From: Ruegeria sediminis
GTDB taxonomy: Bacteria; Pseudomonadota; Alphaproteobacteria; Rhodobacterales; Rhodobacteraceae
Direction: 5' to 3'
DNA: 64,000 nt
NCBI RefSeq assembly: GCF_005938215.1
Contig: NZ_VCPD01000002.1
Coordinates: forward strand, 124,001 to 188,000
Part shown: positions 41,403-51,165 of the stretch, one piece after another
How positions within the stretch are numbered: position 1 is the first letter of the stretch
Layout: every line of letters starts with the position of its first letter
Position numbers and translations under genes: made by a program
The notes under the pieces: model-generated
The model's database searches: none
The model's input: only the letters and a program-made list of their open reading frames with translations
What the model was told of the DNA's origin: nothing

Positions 41403-42632
41403 ATGAATGCGCCCGTAAGCAAACCGACCCTGCGCGCCAAGGATGCGCCCGATCTTGGCAAATTCGATTGGGAGGATCCTTTCCGCCTGTCCGACCAGCT
41501 GACCGAAGACGAACGGATGATCGCGGCCAGCGCCCGCGCTTATGCCCAGGAAAAGCTGCAGCCGCGCGTGACCGAAGCATTCCAGAACGAAGAGACCGAC
41601 CCTGAAATTTTCCGCGAAATGGGTGAGATGGGGCTGCTGGGCACCACCACTCCCGAACAGTATGGCGGCATCGGTGCGGGCTATGTTGCCTACGGCTTGG
41701 TCGCGCGCGAAGTGGAGCGGGTGGATTCCGGCTATCGCTCTATGATGTCGGTGCAAAGCTCGCTGGTGATGTACCCGATCTATGCCTACGGCAGCGAGGA
41801 ACAGCGGCAGAAATACCTGCCCAAGCTTGCCAGCGGCGAGTGGATCGGCTGTTTCGGCCTGACCGAGCCTGACGCGGGCAGCGACCCGGCCGGCATGAAA
41901 ACCCGTGCCGTAAAGACCGAAGGCGGTTATCGCCTGACCGGTAGCAAGATGTGGATTTCGAACGCGCCCATCGCCGACGTGTTCGTGGTTTGGGCCAAGT
42001 CCGAAGCGCATGACGGCAAAATCCGCGGCTTCGTTCTGGAAAAAGGCATGAAGGGCCTGAGCGCACCCAAGATCCAGAACAAGCTGAGCCTGCGGGCCTC
42101 GATTACCGGCGAGATCGTGCTGGACGGCGTCGAAGTCGGCGAGGATGCGCTGCTGCCGCATGTTCAGGGCCTCAAAGGTCCGTTCGGCTGTCTCAACCGT
42201 GCCCGCTACGGGATCAGTTGGGGTGCGATGGGGGCTGCCGAATGCTGCTGGCACGCCGCGCGGCAGTACGGGCTCGACCGTCAGCAGTTCAACCGCCCGC
42301 TGGCCCAGACCCAACTGTTCCAGCGCAAGCTTGCGGACATGCAGACCGAAATCGCACTGGGCCTTCAGGCCAGCCTGCGCGTCGGCCGCCTGATGGACGA
42401 GGCCAACGCGGCGCCCGAAATGATATCGATCGTCAAGCGGAACAACTGCGGCAAGGCGCTGGACATCGCGCGCATGGCGCGGGACATGCATGGCGGCAAC
42501 GGGATCTCGTTGGAGTTTCAGGTCATTCGCCACATGGTGAACCTCGAGACGGTCAATACTTACGAAGGTACCCATGACGTTCACGCTCTGATCCTTGGCC
42601 GGGCGCAGACCGGGCTGCAGGCCTTTTACTGA
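41403..42632 (+). CDS. gcdH: Glutaryl-CoA dehydrogenase
   Basis: A 409-residue FAD flavoprotein oxidising and decarboxylating glutaryl-CoA to crotonyl-CoA in lysine/tryptophan breakdown. FAD-binding motifs are [20 protein letters not shown] and [20 protein letters not shown]. The catalytic Glu is about residue 388 in [20 protein letters not shown], a GCDH-like ending. AGGAGATGCGCC precedes ATG 41403. Alternative: another acyl-CoA dehydrogenase of the same subfamily, less likely. Confidence 0.92.
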   Translation: MNAPVSKPTLRAKDAPDLGKFDWEDPFRLSDQLTEDERMIAASARAYAQEKLQPRVTEAFQNEETDPEIFREMGEMGLLGTTTPEQYGGIGAGYVAYGLVAREVERVDSGYRSMMSVQSSLVMYPIYAYGSEEQRQKYLPKLASGEWIGCFGLTEPDAGSDPAGMKTRAVKTEGGYRLTGSKMWISNAPIADVFVVWAKSEAHDGKIRGFVLEKGMKGLSAPKIQNKLSLRASITGEIVLDGVEVGEDALLPHVQGLKGPFGCLNRARYGISWGAMGAAECCWHAARQYGLDRQQFNRPLAQTQLFQRKLADMQTEIALGLQASLRVGRLMDEANAAPEMISIVKRNNCGKALDIARMARDMHGGNGISLEFQVIRHMVNLETVNTYEGTHDVHALILGRAQTGLQAFY

Positions 42633-42657
42633 TCGAAAAACCAGCAGTGTTCTTCAG

Positions 42658-42685
42658 GCGCGCCCAAAACGGGCGCGCTTTTTTC
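42658..42685 (+). terminator. Terminator of the glutaryl-CoA dehydrogenase gene
   Basis: GCGCGCCC (42658-42665) pairs with GGGCGCGC (42671-42678) around AAAAC, followed by TTTTTT. It lies 25 bases past the stop. Confidence 0.92.
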
Positions 42686-42777
42686 GTTCGGGAAGGCTTC
42701 ACATTTCTGCCAGAACCTTTATATGCAAAAACACGAATATGAATCTGTGTAGCAACATGCAGGGGCAGGGGACGGCA

Positions 42778-44541
42778 ATGGTCGGACTGGTGAGAATGAC
42801 AGGAAGGACTGAGCGCCTGCGCGAGTTTTTTCCGATTCTCGAATGGGCGCGCGACTATGACCGCGGCAACCTGACAGGGGACCTGACGGCGGCGGCGATC
42901 GTGACGATCATGCTGATCCCCCAATCGCTTGCCTATGCTTTGCTGGCAGGACTGCCCGCCGAAGTCGGGCTATACGCTTCGATCCTGCCGCTGGTCGCCT
43001 ATACGGTTTTCGGCACCAGCAGGGCTTTGGCGGTGGGTCCGGTGGCAGTTGTGTCGCTGATGACGGCTACGGCGCTTGCACCGCTTGGGCTTTCCAGCGT
43101 GACTGAATATGTCGCCGCGGCCGGGGTCCTGGCGCTTCTTTCAGGTATGTTTCTTGTGGCCATGGGCGCCCTGAAGATGGGCGCGCTTTCAAGCCTGCTG
43201 TCGCATCCAGTCATCGCAGGTTTCATCTCGGCGTCGGGCCTTCTGATCGCGGCAAGCCAGTTGAAACACATCCTCGGAATCCCGGTATCGGGCCACACGT
43301 TCCCTGAGATCCTTGTAGAGATCTTTGTCCAATTCGGCCGGACGAACGTCGCTACCTTGGCAATCGGCGCAGCGACGTTGGCGTTCCTGTTCTGGGCCCG
43401 AAAGGGACTGGCAAGGGCCCTTGTCCGCAAGTGCAACGTTACCCAGCATTTCGCCTCAACGGCTGCGCGGATTGGTCCGGTGTTTGCCGTGATCGGAACG
43501 ACCTTTTTGACCTGGGCCTTGAACCTGCCGGAACTCGGCGTGGCCATCGTCGGCGAGGTTCCGACCGGTTTTCCGCCCCTTGGCCTGCCCGGCATCGACA
43601 CCAGCCTGATATCGCAGCTTGTCGCTCCTGCGATCCTGATCTCCATCATCGGATACGTGGAAAGCGTTTCGGTGGCCCAAACCCTGGCGGCAAAGAAAAA
43701 GCAGCGTATAGGGCCGAACCAGGAACTCATTGCCTTGGGTGCGTCCAACATCTCATCCGCGCTTTCTGGCGGATACCCCGTTACCGGGGGATTTGCCCGG
43801 TCCGTGGTGAACTTCGACGCAGGCGCCGAAACGCCAGCCGCTGGCGCCTTCACAGCGGTCGGGCTTCTTTTTGCCGCGTTGGCGCTGACGCCGCTTTTGT
43901 TCTTTTTGCCCAAGGCCACACTGGCGGCGACAATCATCGTCGCTGTGTTGTCCCTGGTTGATCTGACGATCCTGAAACACGCGTGGGATTATTCCAAAGC
44001 GGATTTCGCGGCGGTCTTCGCCACGATGGCCCTGACTTTGACCATGGGCGTCGAAATCGGCGTCGCCAGCGGCGTCGCCGTGTCGCTTGTCCTGTTCGTC
44101 TGGAAGACCGCGCGTCCGCACGTGGCCGAGGTGGGGCAGGTGCCGGGAAGCCATCACTTCCGGAACATCCACCGCCACCAGGTGCTGACCGATCCCGCCA
44201 TCCTCACTCTGCGGATCGACGAAAGCCTTTACTTCGCTAATGCACGCCGCATGGAGGATTTGATCCTGGCGCGCGTGCATCGTAACCGCGACGAGATCCG
44301 CCACGTGGTCCTGATGTGTTCGGCCGTCAACGAGATCGACCTGAGCGCCTTGGACTCGCTCGAAGCGATCAATCAGCGTTTGCGGGATCTGGACGTTACG
44401 CTGCACCTGTCCGAGGTGAAGGGACCAGTAATGGACCGCCTCAAACGCAGTCACTTTCTGGATCATCTTTCAGGACGAGTTTTCCTGTCACAGCATGAAG
44501 CGTTCCACGGGTTGAAGGGGGCTGATACAGTGGCTGCGTGA
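42778..44541 (+). CDS. SulP-family anion transporter with STAS domain
   Basis: A 587-residue inner-membrane transporter with about ten or more hydrophobic segments. Family motifs are IVTIMLIPQSLAYALLAGLP, GLYASILPLVAYTVFGTSRA and QELIALGASNISSALSGGYP. The C-terminal STAS domain (residues about 460-560) contains ILTLRIDESLYFANARRMED and VLMCSAVNEIDLSALDSLEA. The substrate could be sulfate or bicarbonate. I chose ATG 42778 for the GGGGCAGGGGA upstream and normal family length; ATG 42739 or 42757 are alternatives. Confidence 0.93.
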   Translation: MVGLVRMTGRTERLREFFPILEWARDYDRGNLTGDLTAAAIVTIMLIPQSLAYALLAGLPAEVGLYASILPLVAYTVFGTSRALAVGPVAVVSLMTATALAPLGLSSVTEYVAAAGVLALLSGMFLVAMGALKMGALSSLLSHPVIAGFISASGLLIAASQLKHILGIPVSGHTFPEILVEIFVQFGRTNVATLAIGAATLAFLFWARKGLARALVRKCNVTQHFASTAARIGPVFAVIGTTFLTWALNLPELGVAIVGEVPTGFPPLGLPGIDTSLISQLVAPAILISIIGYVESVSVAQTLAAKKKQRIGPNQELIALGASNISSALSGGYPVTGGFARSVVNFDAGAETPAAGAFTAVGLLFAALALTPLLFFLPKATLAATIIVAVLSLVDLTILKHAWDYSKADFAAVFATMALTLTMGVEIGVASGVAVSLVLFVWKTARPHVAEVGQVPGSHHFRNIHRHQVLTDPAILTLRIDESLYFANARRMEDLILARVHRNRDEIRHVVLMCSAVNEIDLSALDSLEAINQRLRDLDVTLHLSEVKGPVMDRLKRSHFLDHLSGRVFLSQHEAFHGLKGADTVAA

Positions 44542-44777
44542 ATCGATCACACGTAAAACGCATAATCGGTATTATGGTAAAATGATTGGTGGCCGCTGAG
44601 GTGACGCCACGTTTCCAATTTTCCTGACGACGTTTCTGTTGGTTGGCGGGCCTACCGTGCATACGCTTTTGCCCTGGAATGGAAAACCGATGCTTCTAAC
44701 GGCATGAGTGAAAATGGCGTAACGGCAATGCGTTGCGGCTGGTTCTTTGTCGGAGACACGATGCACAAGGATTACGC

Positions 44778-45542
44778 ATGGAATTGACGGAAAAGATCGT
44801 TGTCGTGACCGGTGCCGCCGGTGGTATCGGCAAAGGTTTGGCGGAACGGTTCGCCCAGGAAGGTGCAAAGACCGTGATCTGCGCGGACATCGACCTGGCT
44901 GGCGCACAACGTGTTGCCGAAGGGATCGGTGGCGTGGCACTCCACTGCAATGTCGGACGCGAAGCCGATATCCGGTCGCTTGTCGAAGCGGTCGAAGACC
45001 GGATTGGCCCGATCGACCTGTTCTGCTCCAACGCCGGGATTCTGACACTTGGCGGCGTTGACGTGCCCGATGAGCAATGGCAGCGCACTTGGGAGATCAA
45101 CGTGATGTCGCATGTCTGGGCTGCGCGTCATGTCGTACCCCGCATGATCGCTCGCGGGGGCGGCTATTTGCTGAACACCGCTTCGGCGGCCGGTCTGCTC
45201 AACCAGCCGGGCGCAGCCCCATATGGCGTGACGAAACACGCCGCCGTCGGGCTGGCCGAATGGCTGGCGCTGACATATGCCGACAAGGGAATCGGCGTAT
45301 CGGTTCTATGCCCGCAGGCAGTTCGGTCGGCAATGATCCAAGGGCATGAGGACTCGGTTGCCGCAATCGACGGAATATTGGAACCCGAACAAGCAGCCGA
45401 CGCCTGCATCGAGGCTATCCGCGAGAACCGGTTTCTGGTCCTGCCGCATCCTCAAGTGCAGGATTACATCCGCCTGAAGGCGTCGGACTACGATCGCTGG
45501 ATCGGCGGAATGAGCAAATTAAACAGTAAGTTCGGCGGTTAA
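44778..45542 (+). CDS. Short-chain dehydrogenase/reductase
   Basis: A 254-residue SDR. The NAD(P) site is VVVTGAAGGIGKGLAERF, NAGI is present (SNAGILTL), and the catalytic Ser and Tyr-x3-Lys are in NTASAAGLL and PYGVTKHAAV. Asp after the second strand (CADID) suggests NAD preference. The substrate is unknown. AAGGATTACGC precedes ATG 44778. It converges on tesB with a shared TTAA at the stops. Confidence 0.9.
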   Translation: MELTEKIVVVTGAAGGIGKGLAERFAQEGAKTVICADIDLAGAQRVAEGIGGVALHCNVGREADIRSLVEAVEDRIGPIDLFCSNAGILTLGGVDVPDEQWQRTWEINVMSHVWAARHVVPRMIARGGGYLLNTASAAGLLNQPGAAPYGVTKHAAVGLAEWLALTYADKGIGVSVLCPQAVRSAMIQGHEDSVAAIDGILEPEQAADACIEAIRENRFLVLPHPQVQDYIRLKASDYDRWIGGMSKLNSKFGG

Positions 45543-46408
45543 GTTGAGGTCTTACGGCGCCGCATGAGACCCTCTTGCGCGACCGACGCCACCAGCATGC
45601 CATCCTCGGTGTAGATCGCGCCGCGATTGAAGCTGCGGCCATGCCCGGTCCAGGGCGCGTCCATCGTGTAGAGGTGCCAGTTCTCGAACCGGATCGGGGC
45701 ATGAAACCACATGGCGTGATCCAGGCTTGCCCCGTTCACTTCGCGCTTGAACCAGCTCAGCCCGTGGGGCCGCAAACCGCTGCTCAGCAGGGCCATGTCC
45801 GAGGCATAGGCCAGCAAAAGATGCTGTGTCTTCGGATCGGCCCCGGCGGCTGCTTTCATGCGGAACCACAAATGATTGCGGTCGTCGCCTGGCGATGGAT
45901 CGAATAGGTCCAGCGGATCGACCTCGCGCACCTCGATGGGTCGTTCGCGCAGAAACTCCGTACGAAACTTCTCGGGAACGCGGTCCAGATACCTTTGGCG
46001 CAGCTCGTCCCGCGTCGGATGGGCATCCGGCCCTTCGACACCGGGCATGGGGTGCTGGTGATCCCATCCGTCGTCCTGAACATGGAACGATGCCGACAAG
46101 TTCAGGATCTGTTTCCCGTGCTGGATCGCAACGACACGGCGTGTGGTGAAGGAACCTCCATCACGTGCTCTATCGACTTGATAAACAACCGGAATGCTCG
46201 GATCACCGGGGCGGATGAAATAGGCGTGCAACGAATGACACAACCGATCTTCGACCGTCCGATAGGCCGCAGCCAATGCCTGCGCGACCACCTGCCCGCC
46301 ATAGATGCGCGTCGGCGTTTCGCCGCCCGACCCTGTGCCGCGGAACAGGTCCACCTCCAGCCGTTCGATGTCGAGAAGGTCGAGGAGTGTCTTTTCCGCT
46401 TCGTTCAT
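45539..46408 (-). CDS. tesB: Acyl-CoA thioesterase II
   Basis: A 289-residue double-hotdog thioesterase, the usual TesB length, hydrolysing medium- and long-chain acyl-CoA. Motifs include RIYGGQVVAQALAAAYRTV, LHAYFIRPGDPSIPVVYQVD, RDGGSFTTRRVVAIQHGKQI, NHLWFRMKAAAG and ASLDHAMWFHAP. ATG 46408 (MNEAEKTLLDLLDIERLEVD) is the family start and has AAGGGAAATGGC upstream. Confidence 0.95.
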   Translation of the reverse strand: MNEAEKTLLDLLDIERLEVDLFRGTGSGGETPTRIYGGQVVAQALAAAYRTVEDRLCHSLHAYFIRPGDPSIPVVYQVDRARDGGSFTTRRVVAIQHGKQILNLSASFHVQDDGWDHQHPMPGVEGPDAHPTRDELRQRYLDRVPEKFRTEFLRERPIEVREVDPLDLFDPSPGDDRNHLWFRMKAAAGADPKTQHLLLAYASDMALLSSGLRPHGLSWFKREVNGASLDHAMWFHAPIRFENWHLYTMDAPWTGHGRSFNRGAIYTEDGMLVASVAQEGLMRRRKTST

Positions 46409-46455
46409 GCCATTTCCCTTGTTCGGCCCGCCATTAGAACAGGCCGAAACCTTCG

Positions 46456-47697
46456 TCAATCTGCAAGAGCCCCATGGATCAGCGCCTTGAGCTCCGACCG
46501 CGATGGATAGGAACTGGAAGGTGACAGCTGGGTGAAAAACACCACCGTCAGATCATGCCTCCGGTCCAGCCAGAAGAAGGTCGAAGCCATTCCACCCCAA
46601 CTGAAATCCCCCACCGAACCCGGAACGCGCGCCCTGCCCGGTTCCAGCACCACCGCGCCGCCCAAGCCAAAGCCCATACCTTCCATAGGCTGTTCGGCAA
46701 AGCTTTGCGGACCCATCGACGCGATGTCGCCCGGCAGATGGTTGCGCATCATGAAATCCAGCGTCTTCGGACTCAGCAGTCTGTGCCCATTGGCCTCGCC
46801 GCCCCAGCGCAGCATCTCGGCAAAGCGGCGATAATTGTCGATGGTGCCGACAAGCCCGCCGCCGCCCGAATACATGCTCGCACCTTCAAACGGAGAGCTG
46901 CCGGCCTGGTCCACTAGGCGCAATGTCTCTCCGCCGCTCTTCGCCGCGTTCAGAGCCATGGCGTCGCCCGCAAGCGGCGTGTAGAGCGACGCGAACCGGT
47001 CCCCTGCCCCATCCGGTACGGAAAACGCTGTCTCCGCCATGCCCAGGGGCTCGAAAATTTCTTCGGCAAGGAAACGGTCGAGCGTCTTGCCCGACACCAC
47101 TTCGACGACTCTTCCCAGCACGTCTATTCCCACCGAATACTCCCAGCGCGAACCCGGCTGGAATGCCAAAGGTAGGTCTGCGACCTTGTTCACCATGTCG
47201 GCCAGCACGCCCTGGTTGGGCTTGAACATCAGGTCCTGCTCGTCCATCGCCCGCGCCAGTACGCCCGGGTTGAACGGGTAGCTCAGGCCGCTTGTATGGG
47301 TCAGCAGCTGGTGCAAAGTCGGGGAAACGGAAGGTTCCACCTGATCGATCCGTTCCGCTCCATTCACCAGTGCCTGCATGTCGCTGAAAGCAGGAAGGAA
47401 ATTGGCCACAGGCGCATCCAGGTGAAAATCCCCGCGCTCGGCCAGCATCATCACGGCAACCGAAGTGATCGGCTTGGTCATGGAATAGATGCGCGCAAGG
47501 GTATCACGCTCGAACGGCAGGTCATTCTCAAGGCTACGCCATCCACAGGCGTGGAAATAGACCTCGTCACCGCCGCGCGTCACCAGCACCGAACTGCCGG
47601 GATACTTCCGCTCGTCGACATAGCGTTGCATCCAGACACCGATGCGATTCAGCCGAGTCCGGTCAAACCCATGCGTGTTGGCGGTTTTCATCGTCAC
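46456..47697 (-). CDS. Serine hydrolase of the beta-lactamase (EstB/class C-like) family
   Basis: A 413-residue hydrolase without clear signal peptide. The nucleophile motif is IYSMTKPITSVAVMMLA (Ser72, Lys75), and the Tyr motif RWEYSVGIDVLGR occupies the YxN position. Further motifs are SMYSGGGGLVGTIDNYRRFA and FSWGGMASTFFWLD. Such proteins are usually esterases, not antibiotic beta-lactamases. The start is 47697 or ATG 47691. It lies 47 bases upstream of tesB on the same strand. Confidence 0.88.
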   Translation of the reverse strand: MTMKTANTHGFDRTRLNRIGVWMQRYVDERKYPGSSVLVTRGGDEVYFHACGWRSLENDLPFERDTLARIYSMTKPITSVAVMMLAERGDFHLDAPVANFLPAFSDMQALVNGAERIDQVEPSVSPTLHQLLTHTSGLSYPFNPGVLARAMDEQDLMFKPNQGVLADMVNKVADLPLAFQPGSRWEYSVGIDVLGRVVEVVSGKTLDRFLAEEIFEPLGMAETAFSVPDGAGDRFASLYTPLAGDAMALNAAKSGGETLRLVDQAGSSPFEGASMYSGGGGLVGTIDNYRRFAEMLRWGGEANGHRLLSPKTLDFMMRNHLPGDIASMGPQSFAEQPMEGMGFGLGGAVVLEPGRARVPGSVGDFSWGGMASTFFWLDRRHDLTVVFFTQLSPSSSYPSRSELKALIHGALAD

Positions 47698-47769
47698 TCC
47701 CTTTCTCAGCGCCCGGTTGCCCGAGTGTCCTCCGACCGGTGCGGCGAGGGAAGTACGTAGGAATACATA

Positions 47770-48519
47770 TCACCCGATCATCCGCTTCATGGCGTCCCGG
47801 GTTTCGTCGTTGAACCAGCCGCCTTCCGGCGCGTTGCCGCCGGCGGCCATGCTTTCCTCGATCAGGGAAATCACCGCTTGCCTGATCTGCCGTTTGACCG
47901 ATGCGTAGGTCCGCGGCGGGATCTGCGCCAGCGCCCGAGCCTCCTGGACTGCGCGGGACAGCACGTCGGCGTCGATCACGTCGATCACGCCAACACGCTG
48001 CGCACTGTCCGCATCCATTGGCTGCCCCGTCAGCAGCAGCCTTCTGAGTGTGTTCGGATCCAGCGTCGCGCGGGCGATTTCCATTGGACCTACAGGAAAA
48101 TCCACGCCGACCCGCACTTCGGCCAGCCCCAGCTTGGCCTCCGGCGCGGCAACCCGGAAATCCGAGGCGAGCACAAAGAACAACCCGCCCGCAATGGCGG
48201 CGCCGTTCACGGCGCAAACCGTCGGTTTCGGGCAGGCAAACAGGGTCAGAAAGCCGACATTCAGCCCTTCGACTATGGCTTGTTGTTGCGCCACATCGAA
48301 ATTCTGGGCTTCCTTCAGATCAAGTCCTGCCGAGAAAACCTTGAAGGCGCTCGATAAAACGATTGTGCGGGTATCCGGATCCCGGCTCAGCTCGTCCATT
48401 TCGGCGGCGAAGCTCATAAGAAACTCGGCACTCAGGGCATTCACCGGTGCGCGATTCAATTGCAGTTCGACGATGCCGTCTCCGTGATGCTTGCGTGTCA
48501 AAAGCTCAGCCATTTGCAC
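47770..48519 (-). CDS. Enoyl-CoA hydratase/isomerase (crotonase) family protein
   Basis: A 249-residue crotonase-fold enzyme. Oxyanion-hole regions are FSAGLDLKEAQNFDV and CAVNGAAIAGGLFFVLASDF; the following segment is LGLAEVRVGVDFPVGPMEIA. The Glu pair typical of hydratases is not clear by eye, so isomerase or other crotonase chemistry is possible. The start may be M1 (48519) or M3 (48513). Confidence 0.88.
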   Translation of the reverse strand: MQMAELLTRKHHGDGIVELQLNRAPVNALSAEFLMSFAAEMDELSRDPDTRTIVLSSAFKVFSAGLDLKEAQNFDVAQQQAIVEGLNVGFLTLFACPKPTVCAVNGAAIAGGLFFVLASDFRVAAPEAKLGLAEVRVGVDFPVGPMEIARATLDPNTLRRLLLTGQPMDADSAQRVGVIDVIDADVLSRAVQEARALAQIPPRTYASVKRQIRQAVISLIEESMAAGGNAPEGGWFNDETRDAMKRMIG

Positions 48520-48668
48520 CCTCTCCGGTTTGTCGCTGCAAAAACATTAGCCAGATGTGCAGGCCCCGGTCGACAGGCGATCGGGGATGATGTCGCGGTT
48601 ACCTTGGGTCGCGACGGTTAGCAAAGTGGACGGCCCTCTTTCCCTGGCCTGACGGCCCAGCTAGGCCG

Positions 48669-49466
48669 TTATGGCGCAAGCCCGAGAAACCGGGCCGCTT
48701 CCCCAAGCGGCTTGGCATAGTCCCGCTCCAGTTGCTCGGGCTTCACATGAAAGCTCGGCCCCCCGACGTTAAGACCGAAAACCCGCCCCTCGTCCAGGGA
48801 ATGCACCGGTGCCGCAATCGCATTCACGTCTTCGCGCCACAGACCATATCCGGTGCAAAACCCGCGCTCTTCATGATCCGCCTGCGCCTTTTGGATCGTT
48901 TTGCGCAACTGGGCTTCCTGCGCTCCGAGATCTTCCACCGCACACGCAATCGCGGCCTCGCGCGCGTTTGGCGTCATTCCGACTAGGATCGCCCGGCCCA
49001 TGGCGGAAGAAAACAGCGGCAGGCGTGATCCGACATGCATCGTCAGCGCCACGGTTTCGCGCGAGCGATGCACGGCGACATAGACCACTTCGGCGCGGTG
49101 CGCTTCGCCCAAAGCCGCTGTAATGTAGGAATTTGGCCCGTTTCGCAGCGCCCGCAGCACTTCGGACGCCCTGTCGCGAATATCCATGCCTGCCAACACG
49201 CCGAAACCCAGTTGCAGCACACCGGCGCCAAGCCTGTAGGCGCCCCCTTGCCGGTCCTGCACCAGATAGCCCAGATGGCACAAGGTATGGGTCAGACGCG
49301 AAACGGTCGGTTTCGGCAGGCCCGTTCTTTCCGAAAAATCAAGGTTCGACAGGCTGGTCTCTCCGGGGCGGAAACAGCGCAGGATGTCCAATCCGCGCGC
49401 CAGCGCGGTAACGAAGTTCCGATCCTTTTCCTCGTCCGGCGTCGCGCCCAGATCCAGTTCCGACAT
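48669..49466 (-). CDS. IclR-family transcriptional regulator
   Basis: A 265-residue regulator. The N-terminal winged HTH (NFVTALARGLDILRCFRPGE, then LPKPTVSRLTHTLCHLGYLV) is followed by the IclR effector domain with GRAILVGMTPNARE and YGLWREDVNAIAAPVHSLDE, resembling PcaR/PobR-type members. The 7-bp gap from the phosphotransferase gene makes it the last gene of the acyl-CoA operon, so it probably controls that operon. ATG 49466 is the family-like start; the longer frame to 49646 is antisense-like sequence. Confidence 0.92.
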   Translation of the reverse strand: MSELDLGATPDEEKDRNFVTALARGLDILRCFRPGETSLSNLDFSERTGLPKPTVSRLTHTLCHLGYLVQDRQGGAYRLGAGVLQLGFGVLAGMDIRDRASEVLRALRNGPNSYITAALGEAHRAEVVYVAVHRSRETVALTMHVGSRLPLFSSAMGRAILVGMTPNAREAAIACAVEDLGAQEAQLRKTIQKAQADHEERGFCTGYGLWREDVNAIAAPVHSLDEGRVFGLNVGGPSFHVKPEQLERDYAKPLGEAARFLGLAP

Positions 49467-49473
49467 GCCACAC

Positions 49474-50502
49474 CTATCGACCGAGCGCCGCAAGCCCGTG
49501 CTGCGCGAACATCGGCACGTATTGACCGAGTTTCTTTGCCCGCTCGGGGTTCGACGCGTTCCCGTCCAGCGCGCGCTTGTAGACGCCCTGAATGATCGCC
49601 GCCATCCGGAAGAAATTGAAGGCAAGATAGAACCCGAAATCGTCAATCCCCGCCAGCCCGCGCCTTTCGCAATAGCGCGCGATGAACTCCTGATCCGACT
49701 GCAATCCCAGGCTCGCCCGGTCGATGCCCGCCAACCCGCGCCCTTCCTTTCCCGGAGGCATCTGCCACTGCATGATCACCGCAGCAAGGTCGGCATAGGG
49801 ATGACCGATGGTCGAAAGCTCCCAGTCCAACACGCCCAGACAGGCCGTGCCGTTCTTTTCGAACATCATGTTGTCGATGCGGTAGTCGCCGTGCACAAGT
49901 GTCCGCTGCCCGTCATCGGCAGGCAGGTCCCGGTTCAGCGCGTCGATCAGATCGTCCATATCCGCAATCGCCCCGGTCTCCGAGGCCCGGTACTGCTTGG
50001 TCCAACGGCCGATCTGGCGTTCAAAGTAGTTTCCCGGCGGCCCGAAATCCGACAGCCCGACCTTGTCCACATCGACCATATGCAACTCGGCAAGTACCCG
50101 GTTCATCTCGTCGAAGACCGCCGCGCGGGTTTCGTTGGCTTCCCCATCCATCGTGGGTTCGAAAAAGTTTCGGCCGTCCAGATGCTCCATCACGTAGAAG
50201 GTCGAGCCGATCACGCTATCGTCCTCGCACAGCAGGTACATCCTGGCGACCGGAACCTTGGTATTCGCCAACGCCCTTTGAACCCGGAACTCACGATCTA
50301 CGGCGTGGGCTGATTTCAACAGCACTCCTGGCGGTTTGCGCCGCAGGACATAATTCCGTTCCGGCGTCTTCAGCAGGAAGGTCGGGTTGGACTGGCCCAC
50401 GGTGAACTTGGTGGCCTGCAACGGGCCCTGGTACCCCTCAAGATGCTTCCGCAGATAGGCATCGACGGCGTCCAGATCGAGGGATTGGGTGTCTTGGCTC
50501 AT
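49474..50502 (-). CDS. APH-type phosphotransferase (LvaA/ACAD10-11 kinase-like)
   Basis: A 342-residue kinase of the aminoglycoside phosphotransferase fold. The catalytic loop is LVHGDYRIDNMMF (HxDxxxxN) and the metal motif LDWELSTIGHPYADLA. The N-terminal part has KFTVGQSNPTFLLKT and YVLRRKPPGVLLKSAHAVDR, as in the kinase domain of human ACAD10/11 and bacterial relatives such as LvaA, which phosphorylates 4-hydroxyacyl-CoA. Neighbouring acyl-CoA dehydrogenases fit that comparison. It is not expected to act on antibiotics. Confidence 0.9.
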   Translation of the reverse strand: MSQDTQSLDLDAVDAYLRKHLEGYQGPLQATKFTVGQSNPTFLLKTPERNYVLRRKPPGVLLKSAHAVDREFRVQRALANTKVPVARMYLLCEDDSVIGSTFYVMEHLDGRNFFEPTMDGEANETRAAVFDEMNRVLAELHMVDVDKVGLSDFGPPGNYFERQIGRWTKQYRASETGAIADMDDLIDALNRDLPADDGQRTLVHGDYRIDNMMFEKNGTACLGVLDWELSTIGHPYADLAAVIMQWQMPPGKEGRGLAGIDRASLGLQSDQEFIARYCERRGLAGIDDFGFYLAFNFFRMAAIIQGVYKRALDGNASNPERAKKLGQYVPMFAQHGLAALGR

Positions 50503-50511
50503 GACGGATCC

Positions 50512-51162
50512 TCAGCTGTAGGTCAGCAATGCAGCATGTTCGGGCGGCGCGAAATGCGGCGTGGCGTTGAATTCGTGAAGGAAAAAGGCGCGGGGCGTGA
50601 ATATGAAACGCGTCATCGAGGTGTTCTTGACCTGCAGGTTCAGCGCGATCATCTGTTCCGGCGGCGCATCAAGACTTGCGGCGACCAACTGCCCGATAGC
50701 GCCACCTGAACTGATGACGAGAACGCGTTTGGCTTCGGTCCCGGTGGCAAAAACCTTGGCCGCCTCGACCCGAGACTTGAACGCAGCCCAGGTTTCACGC
50801 GCGCCGACGACTCCGCCCGCCTGCCAGTCCCGCAGCGTGTCGCGCAAGGTTCGAAAGTGGGTCTTGCGGTCATTCTGTACCGGGCCGGGAATGGTGCCGC
50901 CGAACCGGACACGCAGCAGGTCGTGGAAATCATACTCGTTCCAGCCCGGATGTTCATCGGGTTCTTCCTTAAACCCCATCGACTGCAAGGTTTGTTTTTG
51001 CCGCGCCAGGGTACCTGTGACCAGGCGGTCCGGAACCCATCCCATCCGGCGCAAAGTTTCGCCCGCAATCACGGACTGCCGGTGGCCCAACTCACTCAAC
51101 TGGTCGTAATTCTCGGCCCCGAACGAGGCCTGAGCGTGACGAACGACCAGCAACTCCGCCAT
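50512..51162 (-). CDS. Histidine phosphatase (phosphoglycerate mutase-like) family protein
   Basis: A 216-residue protein. The phospho-histidine motif is ELLVVRHAQASFGAENYDQL with RHA at residues 8-10. A second region, GRQKQTLQSMGF-like, and VLVISSGGAIGQLVAASLDA supply the remaining motifs; the second catalytic His position reads SSGGA, not the usual SHGG. Activity is therefore uncertain. It sits 9 bases upstream of the kinase gene in the same operon. Confidence 0.85.
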   Translation of the reverse strand: MAELLVVRHAQASFGAENYDQLSELGHRQSVIAGETLRRMGWVPDRLVTGTLARQKQTLQSMGFKEEPDEHPGWNEYDFHDLLRVRFGGTIPGPVQNDRKTHFRTLRDTLRDWQAGGVVGARETWAAFKSRVEAAKVFATGTEAKRVLVISSGGAIGQLVAASLDAPPEQMIALNLQVKNTSMTRFIFTPRAFFLHEFNATPHFAPPEHAALLTYS

Positions 51163-51165
51163 GGT

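Noticed and set aside
46456..47697. Serine hydrolase as a class C beta-lactamase
   Set aside because: It has SxxK but no clear signal peptide and a YSV, not YxN, motif; EstB-like esterases are the closer match.
49474..50502. APH-family gene as antibiotic resistance
   Set aside because: Sequence and neighbours fit the ACAD10/11-type acyl-CoA kinase group; no resistance-gene motif or mobile context is present.
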